22,477 nt of DNA from JAXLVB01 sp044228045 (GTDB taxonomy: Bacteria > Bacteroidota > Bacteroidia > Cytophagales > Spirosomataceae), in contig JBGAVQ010000066.1 in assembly GCA_044228045.1 (NCBI GenBank), forward strand, positions 1 through 22,477. Direction: 5' to 3'. The position numbers were made by a program, and so were the translations under genes. This document shows positions 1-7,682 of this stretch, piece by piece. Position 1 is the stretch's first letter, and each line of letters begins with the position of its first letter. The notes below the pieces were generated by a model. It made no database searches and was not told the DNA's origin. It saw only the letters and a program-made list of their open reading frames with translations.

Positions 1-1
1 T

Positions 2-763
2 ATGGGTAAGCCACCACGTCATGTAGAGACGTTGCCGTGCAACGTCTCTACACAACCAGATACAATTGTCTATTTTTCCTCTTGTATTTCTCGCATGATG
101 GGCGGCAATATTATCAATACGTTTTTAGCTGTTTGTAAAAAAGCCAATATTTCTGTCATACTGCCACAGGACATAAAAGGTACGTGCTGCGGTCAGGTTT
201 TTTCCTCAAAAGGTTTTTCTGATGCGTACCGTTTTACGGCCAATCAGACCATTGAAAAGTTATGGCAAAGCACAGAGCAGGGTAAAATTGCTGTGGTGAT
301 GGACGTGACGAGTTGTACACAAACATTAAAAACCTGTCGCAATTATTTGACGAGCGAAAACAAAGGCCGTTTCGATAAAATGACTTTTCTCGATGCCATA
401 GATTTTGCGGCGGATAGGCTTTTGCCACGTTTAACTATTTCAAAACCAAAAGATAAAATCGTTTTTCACCCGGTTTGTTCGGTGTATAAAATGGGTTCAC
501 TAAGCAAATTGCAACAAGTAGGCAATGCCTGCGCCAAGCAGGCAGAGATACCTACTTTTGCAGGTTGTTGTGGCATGGCCGGAGATAGAGGTTTTTATTA
601 CCCAGCACTGACAAAAGCCGCCACAACAATTGAATCCAATGAAGTCAAACAAAACAGCTATGATGGTTATTATTCCACGTCAAAAACCTGTGAAATGGCA
701 TTGTCAGAAGCTGTTGGCAAAAATTATGAATCCATTCTGACACTATTAGACGAAGTTTCTTGA
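2..763 (+). CDS. FAD/Fe-S 2-hydroxyacid dehydrogenase (D-lactate/glycolate type), C-terminal part
   Basis: This is the 3' part of a gene that begins before the window; the ATG at base 2 is probably internal. The visible 253 residues form the cysteine-rich iron-sulfur/electron-transfer half of the fused GlcD-GlcF-like or Dld-type dehydrogenases. These oxidise D-lactate, glycolate or related 2-hydroxyacids and pass electrons to the respiratory chain. Visible motifs are the VYFSSC segment near residue 24, a first CCG at 62-64, HPVCS near 156-160, a second CCG in AGCCGMAGD near 187-194, and a late TSKTC. Paired CCG segments define the CCG domain (PF02754). The N-terminal FAD domain is outside the window, so the substrate is undecided. 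A GTAG...CTAC palindrome is read through in frame (about residues 8-17) in the linker before the first CCG domain. The next gene is an aminotransferase that could use a 2-oxoacid product; that link is inference. Confidence 0.8.
   Translation: MGKPPRHVETLPCNVSTQPDTIVYFSSCISRMMGGNIINTFLAVCKKANISVILPQDIKGTCCGQVFSSKGFSDAYRFTANQTIEKLWQSTEQGKIAVVMDVTSCTQTLKTCRNYLTSENKGRFDKMTFLDAIDFAADRLLPRLTISKPKDKIVFHPVCSVYKMGSLSKLQQVGNACAKQAEIPTFAGCCGMAGDRGFYYPALTKAATTIESNEVKQNSYDGYYSTSKTCEMALSEAVGKNYESILTLLDEVS
22..52. repeat. REP-like hairpin, variant core, in frame in a coding gene
   Basis: Left arm GTAGAGACGTTGC (23-35) and right arm GCAACGTCTCTAC (39-51) are perfect reverse complements around a 3-base CGT loop, and one more T-A pair closes the stem. 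The outer GTAGAGAC/GTCTCTAC is the same as in the palindromes at 3018, 7348 and 7653; only the inner bases differ. It is translated as part of the upstream dehydrogenase without a stop. Confidence 0.85.
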
Positions 764-834
764 TTGGTTATTAGGAACTTAGTCCTTAGAAAGCGGGTAA
801 TTATCTATTACCAATATAACAAGTAACCCATACA

Positions 835-1947
835 ATGATGACTTACAAATTTAACCCAACACCAAGAATACTCATGGGCCCGGGCCCCTCCGACGCACAC
901 CCTCGTGTTTTGAAAGCCATGTCAAGCCCATTGATTGGACACCTTGACCCTGAATTTGTGCAAATGATGGACGAGGTGAAAAGCATGGTGCAACAGACAT
1001 TCTTAACACAAAATGCCCTCACGTTTGTTGTTTCGGCCCCAGGTAGTGCGGGTATGGAAACCTGTTTGGTCAACTTGTTAGAACCCAACGACGAATGTAT
1101 CGTTTGTGTCAATGGTGTTTTTGGTGGTAGAATGGTGGACATTGCTCAAAGATGCGGTGCAAAAGTGCATCAGGTGAATACCGAATGGGGAAAAATCACA
1201 GAACCCGACCAAATCAAAAAAGCCCTTGAAGTATGCCCCAAACCCAAATTGGTAGCTATTGTTCATGCTGAAACTTCAACCGGAGCCTTGCAGCCTTTGG
1301 AAGAAATCAGCGATTTGGTACACGAAGCGGGTGCTTTGTTGGTGGTTGATGCCGTTACCTCATTTTGTGGTGTACCCTTAGCGGTTGACAAATGGAAAAT
1401 TGATGCCATTTACACAGGTACGCAAAAATGCTTGTCTGCACCGCCGGGTTTATCGCCAATTAGTTTCTCAGAAGCGGCTGTCAATGTATTAGACAACAGA
1501 AAAACCAAAGTACAAAGCTGGTTTCTGGACTTAACGATGGTCAAAAACTACTGGGCAGGAGCAAAACGGGCTTATCACCATACTGCGCCAGTTTCTTCTG
1601 TTTTTGCGCTGCACGAAGCCTTGAATATTGTGTTGGAAGAAGGTTTAGAAAAACGCTGGGCGAGGCATCAAGAAGTTCATCAATACCTCAAAACACAATT
1701 AGAGAAACGAGGCTTCCGCTTTCTGGTAGCAGAGCAACACCGATTACCCAATTTGAATGCCGTGTTCCTACCCGAAGGTTATGACGAAGCCATACTACGA
1801 AGTCAATTATTGAATAAATACAATATTGAAGTAGGAAGTGGTTTGGGGGCTTTTGCAGGTAAACTCTGGCGTATAGGTATCATGGGCGAAAGTGCCACTA
1901 AAAACCATGTGAATATGTTGATAGGAGCTTTGGATGAATTGATGTAG
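835..1947 (+). CDS. Class V PLP aminotransferase (alanine/serine-glyoxylate aminotransferase family)
   Basis: This 370-aa protein is full length for the AGXT/serine-glyoxylate aminotransferase family (PF00266). These cytosolic fold-type I PLP enzymes move an amino group from alanine or serine to glyoxylate or another 2-oxoacid. Landmarks are the N-terminal MGPGPS substrate/cofactor segment (14-19), SAPGSAGME (67-75), HAETSTG (144-150), VVDAVTS with the PLP-nitrogen aspartate at 172, and TGTQKCLSAPPG with the Schiff-base lysine at 198. The start is one of two adjacent ATGs (835 or 838). It lies 71 bases after the hydroxyacid dehydrogenase on the same strand. A 2-hydroxyacid to 2-oxoacid to amino acid sequence, for example glycolate to glyoxylate to glycine, would fit the pair but is inference. 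Family assignment is firm; the amino donor and acceptor are not. Confidence 0.88.
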   Translation: MMTYKFNPTPRILMGPGPSDAHPRVLKAMSSPLIGHLDPEFVQMMDEVKSMVQQTFLTQNALTFVVSAPGSAGMETCLVNLLEPNDECIVCVNGVFGGRMVDIAQRCGAKVHQVNTEWGKITEPDQIKKALEVCPKPKLVAIVHAETSTGALQPLEEISDLVHEAGALLVVDAVTSFCGVPLAVDKWKIDAIYTGTQKCLSAPPGLSPISFSEAAVNVLDNRKTKVQSWFLDLTMVKNYWAGAKRAYHHTAPVSSVFALHEALNIVLEEGLEKRWARHQEVHQYLKTQLEKRGFRFLVAEQHRLPNLNAVFLPEGYDEAILRSQLLNKYNIEVGSGLGAFAGKLWRIGIMGESATKNHVNMLIGALDELM

Positions 1948-1971
1948 GTTTTAAAATTTAAAAAGAAGCAA

Positions 1972-2997
1972 ATGCGATACTATATCCTATTGGTAATCAA
2001 CCTATTGATTTTTCAAAAATCGAATGGGCAACCACTTTCTGGCAAAGTAGTAAGTTTTACGCTGAACTCAAAAGCCTTACAAAATACAGGGGGCGAAGAC
2101 CCAAATCGTAAAGTTTCGGTCTATCTTCCACCCAATTATGATGGCTCAACACAACGTTATCCAGTAATCTATTATTTGCATGGTTTCATGGGAAAAGACA
2201 ATATTTTTCCACAAATGCAAAAGATTTTAGATGAAGGAATTGCCCGTCAGAAAATCAAACCTTTCATCTTCGTCCAAGCCGACCATTATACGCTTTTTGA
2301 AGGAAGTTTTTATTCAAACTCTTCATTGACAGGCAATTGGGATGAGTTTGAGTCGAAAGAACTGGTAGAATATGTGGATAAAAACTTCCGAACACTCGCC
2401 ACTCGTGAAAGCCGAGGCATTGCGGGGCATTCGATGGGCGGTTATGGTGCTTTCAAAATCGGAATGCTTCACCCCGATGTTTTTAGTAGTATTTATGCAC
2501 TTAGCCCAGGGCTGCTGGCAATGGTAAAAGAATTTGGACCGAATAACACTTCGTTCAAAGAGGTTCAGAATGTAAAAACACAAGAAGAACTCAAGAAAAC
2601 CTACTACCCCAAAGTGCTGGTGGCGGTTGCTCGTGCATGGTCGCCCAATCCTAACAAACCGCCGTTCTATTGCGATTTTCCGTTTAGCTACGAAGGCGAT
2701 AAAATGATTGTCAATCAGCCAATTCTTGAAAAATGGGAGGCAAATATGCCTGTTTATATGGTTGATAAATATGCCGATAATCTACGAAAAATGACCGCCA
2801 TCAAACTGGATTGGGGACGAAATGACTCACCACGTTTTCCTGTACAAATTGGCATGTTGAGTCAGCGACTTGAAAATCTCGGCATCAATCATTTTGCCGA
2901 AGAATATATTGGCGACCACGGCAATAAAATTTGGGCGATTGACGGGCGTATTTTGAACGATTTGCTGCCGTTTTTTAATGATTATTTAAAATTTTGA
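1972..2997 (+). CDS. Secreted esterase-D family alpha/beta hydrolase (first of two)
   Basis: This is a 341-aa alpha/beta hydrolase of the esterase D / antigen 85 / feruloyl-esterase-like family (PF00756). Residues 1-19 form a signal peptide (hydrophobic YYILLVINLLIF), so the enzyme is probably periplasmic or exported. YYLHGFMG (67-74) is the oxyanion-hole strand-turn. GHSMGG (152-157) is the nucleophile elbow with Ser154. H316 in GDHG is a good catalytic histidine, with the acid probably D280 or D285. Family members cleave carboxyl esters, including acyl or feruloyl groups on polysaccharides. It starts 24 bases after the aminotransferase and is followed by a second, only distantly similar member. 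Two esterases plus a sulfatase in a row suggest removal of ester decorations from a substrate before uptake; that is inference. Confidence 0.85.
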   Translation: MRYYILLVINLLIFQKSNGQPLSGKVVSFTLNSKALQNTGGEDPNRKVSVYLPPNYDGSTQRYPVIYYLHGFMGKDNIFPQMQKILDEGIARQKIKPFIFVQADHYTLFEGSFYSNSSLTGNWDEFESKELVEYVDKNFRTLATRESRGIAGHSMGGYGAFKIGMLHPDVFSSIYALSPGLLAMVKEFGPNNTSFKEVQNVKTQEELKKTYYPKVLVAVARAWSPNPNKPPFYCDFPFSYEGDKMIVNQPILEKWEANMPVYMVDKYADNLRKMTAIKLDWGRNDSPRFPVQIGMLSQRLENLGINHFAEEYIGDHGNKIWAIDGRILNDLLPFFNDYLKF

Positions 2998-3013
2998 TGA
3001 TGCAAATAAACGT

Positions 3014-3049
3014 GTCGGTAGAGACAAGGCATGCCTTGTCTCTACCGAC
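3014..3049. repeat. REP palindrome, intergenic, extended to 36 bp
   Basis: The core at 3018-3045 is a perfect 28-bp palindrome (half-site GTAGAGACAAGGCA followed by its reverse complement), identical to the copies at 7348 and 7653. Flanking GTCG/CGAC pairs extend perfect symmetry to 36 bp. It lies 17 bases after the esterase stop and just before a 67-bp tandem duplication whose first bases overlap its right end. It could fold as a hairpin in RNA, but no T-run follows. Confidence 0.92.
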
Positions 3050-3176
3050 CGTATCGACCGAAACAAAACAAATTAAACCCAATAATATCATGCCTAAATT
3101 CCTCTATTTTACCGACCGTATCGACCGAAACAAAACAAATTAAACCTAACAAAATCATGCCTAAATTCCTCTATTT
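3043..3176 (+). repeat. 67-bp tandem duplication carrying a gene start
   Basis: Copy 1 is 3043-3109 and copy 2 is 3110-3176; by eye they differ at three positions. Each unit starts at the right edge of the REP palindrome, runs through an A-rich leader and ends 20 bases into the esterase gene (ATGCCTAAATTCCTCTATTT). The duplication therefore copied the leader plus the first codons. Because 67 is not a multiple of three, the two ATGs (3090 and 3157) are in different frames. The second leads into the full gene. Confidence 0.92.
3090..3143 (+). CDS. Possible 17-residue leader peptide created by the tandem duplication
   Basis: The upstream copy of the duplicated start opens MPKFLYF, as in the true gene, then reads into the second leader copy and ends at TAA after 17 residues. 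It has the same upstream context as the real start 67 bases later, so ribosomes may initiate on it. It is either a by-product or a translational decoy. No evidence of expression can be seen in sequence. Confidence 0.3.
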   Translation: MPKFLYFTDRIDRNKTN

Positions 3177-4023
3177 AGCCCTAATCCTATTTACATTTTC
3201 TGCAAATGCCTCAACCGTTGATAGCCTTGACGTACCAAGCGCAGCGATGAACAAAGTATATAAAGCGGCAGTAGTTTTACCTGCTTCTTATGCAAAAAAT
3301 CAAGCATCTTACCCTGTTTTGTATCTATTGCACGGTGGCGGTGGTCATTTCCGGGATTGGCTAACCTCAACGCCCGATAAAAATTTGGTTAAAAACCTTG
3401 CCGACAAATACAACCTCATCATCGTAATGCCCGAAGGCGAGGCTTTTGGTTGGTACATGGATAGCCCATTCGACCAAAATAATAAGTTTGAAACCTATAT
3501 TACAAAAGAGGTTATCCAAAAAATTGATGCGACTTACCGCACCATAAAAAGCAACAAAGGTCGAGTGATTACGGGTCTTTCGATGGGTGGGCATGGGGCT
3601 ATGTACCTTTCGACTCGCCACCCTGATTTGTTTGGTGCAGCAGGAACTATGAGCGGGGCGATGGATATGAATTATACAAAATTCAAAGTCAATGCTGATT
3701 TTACGAAATCGCTAAAAGAACGTTTTGAGAAACTCTTAGGCACTTCTGATGTTTCAAACGAAGTTTACGTAAAAAATTCAATTGTTAGTATGGTGGATGT
3801 CATTAAGAAAAACGCCATGCCTATCATCATTGATTGTGGTGTGGATGATTTCTTGATTGATGCCAACCGTGAACTACATAGTCGATTGCTTTATGCAGGT
3901 GTTTCACATGATTATACCGAACGCCCAGGGGCTCATACGTGGCCTTATTGGGAAAATTCACTGCCTTATCATGTGCTTTTCTTTCATAATATCCTGAAAA
4001 AGAACAGTGTAACGGTGGAGTAA
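3157..4023 (+). CDS. Secreted esterase-D family alpha/beta hydrolase (second of two)
   Basis: I place the start at the second duplicated ATG because it gives a compact signal peptide (MPKFLYLALILFTFSANA) and a normal 288-residue protein. A longer in-frame reading from the ATG inside the palindrome at 3031 only adds translated repeat. The mature protein is an esterase-D family hydrolase (PF00756). LYLLHGGGG (55-63) forms the oxyanion loop, GLSMGG (140-145) carries nucleophile Ser142, CGVDD (227-231) is a plausible acid, and GAHTW carries His260. The extra glycine-rich loop and GLSMGG resemble tributyrin- and xylan-esterase-like members. It follows the first esterase and precedes the sulfatase in the same orientation, consistent with co-transcription. 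The duplicated leader may affect its translation. Confidence 0.85.
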   Translation: MPKFLYLALILFTFSANASTVDSLDVPSAAMNKVYKAAVVLPASYAKNQASYPVLYLLHGGGGHFRDWLTSTPDKNLVKNLADKYNLIIVMPEGEAFGWYMDSPFDQNNKFETYITKEVIQKIDATYRTIKSNKGRVITGLSMGGHGAMYLSTRHPDLFGAAGTMSGAMDMNYTKFKVNADFTKSLKERFEKLLGTSDVSNEVYVKNSIVSMVDVIKKNAMPIIIDCGVDDFLIDANRELHSRLLYAGVSHDYTERPGAHTWPYWENSLPYHVLFFHNILKKNSVTVE

Positions 4024-4080
4024 ACTGGTGAGTCTGTTTGTTTGTATTACAAGTGTACCTTCAAAACCCTCAATTTTTCT

Positions 4081-5712
4081 ATGAAAAAACTATTCTTTGT
4101 ACTTGCATTGTTGGGCGTGCCGACGGCTTTGTTTTTTTCGTTCAAACCGAAAAAGCAAAAGAGTTCTCGTCCCAACATCGTTTTCATCATGTCGGATGAC
4201 CACGCTTATCAGGCAATTTCGGCCTATGATACACGGCTTACCCAAACCCCCAACATTGATAGAATTGCCAAAGAAGGGATGCTTTTCACGAATGCGTGCG
4301 TAACAAATTCTATTTGCGCCCCTTCGAGAGCCGTGATTCTGACAGGAAAACATAGCCACCTCAACGGAAAAATTGACAATTATTTTCCGTTTGATACGAC
4401 TAATATTACCTTTCCTCAATTGCTTCAAAAAAATGGTTATCAGACAGCTATGTTTGGAAAACTGCATTTTGGCAACAACCCAAAAGGCTTTGATGAGTTT
4501 CAGATTTTGCCCGATCAAGGCGATTATTACAATCCCGATATTATTACCAAAAAGGAAGGAAAAAAGAAGCTGATGGGCTATGTAACCGACCTTATTACGG
4601 ATATTACGCTTAATTGGCTACAAAACGAGCGAGATGCAGAAAAACCTTTCTTCTTGGCCTATTTGCACAAAGCACCACACCGTGAATGGCTTCCTGCCGA
4701 ACGTCATTACAAAGAATTTATCAATAAAAAATTCCCTGAACCTACCACCCTTTTTGACAATTATGAGGGCAGAGGGCGAGCCTCAAAAGAAGCCGAAATG
4801 AATCTACTTACGCACATGAATTGGGCAGGTGACTCAAAAGTTTTTCCTGAAAATATGGACAAATTGGGCATCAAAGAATCACATGCTTACGACAAGCGTT
4901 TTTATAATGGTACAGTAGGACGAATGAACCCCGAACAACGTAAAGTTTGGGATGCCACTTACGGAAAAATGAACGAGGAATTTATAAAAAAATACCCAAG
5001 CATGACCGAGAAAGAAAAAATGCAGTGGCGGTATCAACGCTATATGCAAGATTATTTGGGCTGTATTGCGTCGGTGGATGAAGGGGTAGGAAAAGTATTG
5101 GATTTCTTAAAAAAGAACAATTTAGACAAAAACACCATCGTAGTTTATACCTCAGACCAAGGGTTTTATTTGGGCGAACATGGTTGGTTTGATAAGCGAT
5201 TTATATTCGATGAATCATTCAAAACGCCCCTTTTGGTTAAATGGCCAGGAGTAATTAAAGCTGGTTCAAAAAACTCGCAAATGGTTCAAAACCTTGACTT
5301 TGCTCAAACTTTCTTGGAAGCGGCAGGTATCAAAGCTCCCTCAGATATGCAGGGAGAAAGTTTAATCCCGATTTTTAAAGGGCAAGGGAAAAATTTCAGG
5401 GATGCTGCTTATTATCATTATTACGAATACCCAAGCGTACACATGGTAAAGCGTCATTATGGTATCGTAACGGAAAAGTACAAGTTGGTGCATTTTTATT
5501 ATGATGTTGACGAATGGGAATTGTACGACCGCATGAATGATAAAAATGAAATGAAAAACGTGTATAACGACCCAAAATATGCAAAAGTAAAAGCAGAATT
5601 ACATCAAAAATTGGCAGCACTCAGAGTAAAATACAAAGACTCCGAAGCACTCGACAAGATGTACATCGAAAAGTATAAAGAATTGGAAAAAAACGGTAAA
5701 ATATTCCGATAG
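4081..5712 (+). CDS. Secreted formylglycine-dependent sulfatase
   Basis: This 543-aa sulfatase (PF00884) hydrolyses sulfate esters in the periplasm or outside the cell. I chose the ATG at 4081, not 4042, because MKKLFFVLALLGVPTALFF is a signal peptide or membrane anchor. Metal-binding IMSDDH (37-41) is followed by C-A-P-S-R (79-83), where Cys79 must be converted to formylglycine, and TGK at 88-90. HKAPH mid-protein and YTSDQGFYLGEHGWFDKR give the remaining metal and sulfate ligands. The layout matches the arylsulfatase A / iduronate-2-sulfatase / mucin-sulfatase-like part of family S1. A maturase (anSME or FGE) is required and is not in the window. It sits 57 bases after an esterase and 16 before a transporter gene. 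Substrate could be a sulfated glycan or small sulfate ester; the sequence does not decide. Confidence 0.9.
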   Translation: MKKLFFVLALLGVPTALFFSFKPKKQKSSRPNIVFIMSDDHAYQAISAYDTRLTQTPNIDRIAKEGMLFTNACVTNSICAPSRAVILTGKHSHLNGKIDNYFPFDTTNITFPQLLQKNGYQTAMFGKLHFGNNPKGFDEFQILPDQGDYYNPDIITKKEGKKKLMGYVTDLITDITLNWLQNERDAEKPFFLAYLHKAPHREWLPAERHYKEFINKKFPEPTTLFDNYEGRGRASKEAEMNLLTHMNWAGDSKVFPENMDKLGIKESHAYDKRFYNGTVGRMNPEQRKVWDATYGKMNEEFIKKYPSMTEKEKMQWRYQRYMQDYLGCIASVDEGVGKVLDFLKKNNLDKNTIVVYTSDQGFYLGEHGWFDKRFIFDESFKTPLLVKWPGVIKAGSKNSQMVQNLDFAQTFLEAAGIKAPSDMQGESLIPIFKGQGKNFRDAAYYHYYEYPSVHMVKRHYGIVTEKYKLVHFYYDVDEWELYDRMNDKNEMKNVYNDPKYAKVKAELHQKLAALRVKYKDSEALDKMYIEKYKELEKNGKIFR

Positions 5713-5728
5713 AAACCCACTATAAACG

Positions 5729-7024
5729 ATGCTTGCACTATTTGGCTTTGCCACTATTCTTGTCTTTTTGGTGTTGATAATGACCAAACGAATGTCGGTG
5801 ATGACGGCTTTGGTCGTTACGCCCATCGTTTTTGGGGTGTTGGCGGGTTTTACCCCCAAAGAACTGGGCGAGTTTGCCTTGGCAGGTATCAAGCAAGTAG
5901 CCCCAACAGGTATTTTATTGATGTTTGCCGTGTTGTACTTCGCTACCATGCTTGATGTTGGGTTATTTGACCCTGTTATCGCTCTCATTATCAAATCCGT
6001 GAAAGGCGACCCCCTGAAAGTGATTATCGGAACGGCGATTCTGACCATGATTGTGCATCTTGATGGCGACGGTACAGCTACATTTATGATTGTGTTATCG
6101 GCATTTTTACCCATCTATAAACAGCTAAATATCAGTCGTTTGGTATTGTCTGGCGTGGTTGCTTTGAGTGTTGGACCCATGCACTTAGTGCCGTGGTCGG
6201 GTACATCGGCAAGGGCAATATCTACCTTAAAATCGGATGTGATTCACATCTTCAATCCTAATGTTCCTGCCATTATCGGTGGAATTATTTGGGTGCTTTT
6301 TGTGGCTTATGTTTTTGGAAAAAAGGAAAGAAAACGATTGGGTATCATTGATTTTCAGTACAACCATAAAGAAAATCTGACCGAAGAACAGCGAGGACTA
6401 AGGCGGCCTAAGTTGCTGGTTTTCAATGCCGTTTTAACCATTTCGTTGATTGTATTATTAATGAAAGGTTGGATTCCTGCCCCTGTTCTTTTTGTGGTTG
6501 CGAGTATGGTTGCGTTATTGTTAAACTACCCCAAAATTGCTGATCAGCAAAAAATAATGAAGGCACACGGGACGAACATTTTTATGGTGTCGAGCATGAT
6601 TTTTGCGGCGGGCATTTTCTCTGGAATATTGACAGGGGCAAAAATGATAGAAGAAATGGCGAATACCTTGGTCTCGTTCATCCCACAAAACCACGCTAAT
6701 CTTTTGCCTATGCTTACGGCCATCACGAGTTTGCCTGCCAGTATGCTATTTACGCCAGATGCCTATTATTTTGGAGTTGTGCCTATTTTGAGCCAAACTG
6801 CTACTCAATTTGGCATTGACCCACTCGAAATTGGGCGAGCTGCTTTGTTGGGACAAATGACAGTTGGTTTTCCAATAAGTCCTTTGACGGCTTCTACGTT
6901 TTTATTGGTAGGCTTATCAGAAGTAGATTTAGGCGACCATCAGCGTTTTATTTTCAAATGGGCGTGGGGAACAACGATTGTGATGACCATTGTGGCGTTG
7001 CTGACGGGGTCTTTGCATTTGTAA
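5729..7024 (+). CDS. CitMHS-type carboxylate transporter
   Basis: This 431-aa, very hydrophobic inner-membrane protein has about 11-12 predicted helices. It resembles the CitMHS citrate-metal:proton symporters (PF03600, ion-transporter superfamily). Helix-entry motifs include IVHLDGDGTATFM (residues 108-120), GPMHLVPWSGTSARA near 153-167, and a C-terminal FPISPLTASTFLLVGL that mirrors the first half, as expected for an inverted-repeat transporter. A short charged loop (GKKERKRLG) separates the halves. Known members carry citrate or related di/tricarboxylates complexed with divalent metal. The start codon lies 16 bases after the sulfatase stop, strongly suggesting one transcript. In this cluster it is the likely uptake route for the acid that the dehydrogenase and AtuA-like proteins process; that is inference, and the substrate may not be citrate. 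Confidence 0.82.
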   Translation: MLALFGFATILVFLVLIMTKRMSVMTALVVTPIVFGVLAGFTPKELGEFALAGIKQVAPTGILLMFAVLYFATMLDVGLFDPVIALIIKSVKGDPLKVIIGTAILTMIVHLDGDGTATFMIVLSAFLPIYKQLNISRLVLSGVVALSVGPMHLVPWSGTSARAISTLKSDVIHIFNPNVPAIIGGIIWVLFVAYVFGKKERKRLGIIDFQYNHKENLTEEQRGLRRPKLLVFNAVLTISLIVLLMKGWIPAPVLFVVASMVALLLNYPKIADQQKIMKAHGTNIFMVSSMIFAAGIFSGILTGAKMIEEMANTLVSFIPQNHANLLPMLTAITSLPASMLFTPDAYYFGVVPILSQTATQFGIDPLEIGRAALLGQMTVGFPISPLTASTFLLVGLSEVDLGDHQRFIFKWAWGTTIVMTIVALLTGSLHL

Positions 7025-7041
7025 TAATCATCAATTTAACC

Positions 7042-7656
7042 ATGTCCGATAAATTCCAAAACAAATACCGTATTGCGTCGGCACGTGCAGCATGGTGGGA
7101 TTATGGGTGGAATGGGGCTTATTTTATTACCATTTGTACCAAAAATCGTGAACACTTTTTCGGGAAAATCGAAAATGGTAAAATGCAATTATCAACAATT
7201 GGCATTTTGGCTGATGTGATGTGGCATGAAATTAAAAATCATGCAAAAAATGTAGAATTGGGGGCATTTGTGGTGATGCCCAATCATATTCACGGGATTT
7301 TGATTTTGGATAAACCTGAAAATGAACCGTTTATCAATGACAATACCGTAGAGACAAGGCATGCCTTGTCTCTACAATCGCCGATACAATCGCCGATACA
7401 ATCGCAATCGCCCGCCGAACAACGATTTCAAAATCAGGGCCAAAATACCGTTTCATCTATCATTGGTTCCCATAAATCCGCCGTCACAAAACATTGTAAT
7501 CGTCTGAAATTAACCGATAACGATGGGGTTGTGTTTGGTTGGCAATCCAGGTTTCATGACCATATTATCCGAAACGATGCCGAATACCAGCGAATCAATA
7601 ATTATATCGAAAACAATCCCAAAAATTGGAACATTGACAAATTTCATACACCGTAG
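7042..7656 (+). CDS. REP-associated tyrosine transposase (RAYT), Y1/HUH family
   Basis: This 204-aa protein belongs to the IS200-like Y1 transposase superfamily (PF01797), RAYT branch. These single-strand nucleases bind and cut REP hairpins next to a GTAG-like tetranucleotide. The start at 7042 gives the typical opening YRIASARAAWWDYGWNGAYFITICTKNREHFFG. The metal-binding HUH motif is MPNHIHG with His82 and His84. The probable catalytic tyrosine is Tyr188 in NNYIENNPKNW. Two oddities are direct: a perfect 28-bp REP is translated in frame at about residues 103-112, between the HUH motif and the C-terminal helix, followed by a short S/P/I/Q tandem repeat; and the TAG stop (7654-7656) lies inside another identical REP. 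All catalytic parts remain, so it may be active. It sits 17 bases after the transporter and 39 before the AtuA gene, apparently embedded in their operon. Confidence 0.9.
   Translation: MSDKFQNKYRIASARAAWWDYGWNGAYFITICTKNREHFFGKIENGKMQLSTIGILADVMWHEIKNHAKNVELGAFVVMPNHIHGILILDKPENEPFINDNTVETRHALSLQSPIQSPIQSQSPAEQRFQNQGQNTVSSIIGSHKSAVTKHCNRLKLTDNDGVVFGWQSRFHDHIIRNDAEYQRINNYIENNPKNWNIDKFHTP
7348..7375. repeat. REP palindrome inside the RAYT gene
   Basis: A perfect 28-bp palindrome with half-site GTAGAGACAAGGCA, identical to the copies at 3018 and 7653. It is read as VETRHALSL in the RAYT protein, in the same repeat frame (GTA GAG ACN) as the variant copy at 23-51. The alternative frame beginning G-TAG would stop translation. 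Confidence 0.93.
7375..7410 (+). repeat. Short tandem repeat of 12 bp (CAATCGCCGATA)
   Basis: Two exact copies (7375-7386 and 7387-7398) are followed by two CAATCG pieces (7399-7410). It starts on the last base of the REP palindrome and encodes SPIQSPIQSQS. This suggests slippage or a patched insertion junction within the RAYT linker. Confidence 0.85.
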
Positions 7657-7682
7657 AGACAAGGCATGCCTTGTCTCTACGG
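7651..7682. repeat. REP palindrome spanning the RAYT stop codon
   Basis: The 28-bp core (7653-7680) is identical to the copies at 3018 and 7348 and is extended to 32 bp by flanking CC/GG. The TAG of its GTAG foot is the stop codon of the RAYT gene. The other end lies 15 bases before the ATG of the AtuA-like gene, so the hairpin would sit in that gene's translation-initiation region if both are on one mRNA. Confidence 0.93.

Noticed and set aside
796..812. GGTAAT/ATTACC inverted repeat before the aminotransferase
   Set aside because: Only 6-bp arms in AT-rich DNA with no T-run or promoter; expected by chance.
3031..3156. In-frame N-terminal extension of the second esterase starting at an ATG inside the REP palindrome
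   Set aside because: The added residues are only translated palindrome and duplicated leader, and they would bury a good signal peptide that begins at 3157.
5599..6114. 171-codon open frame on the minus strand
   Set aside because: It lies opposite the end of the sulfatase and the start of the transporter, both firmly supported, and has no family resemblance.
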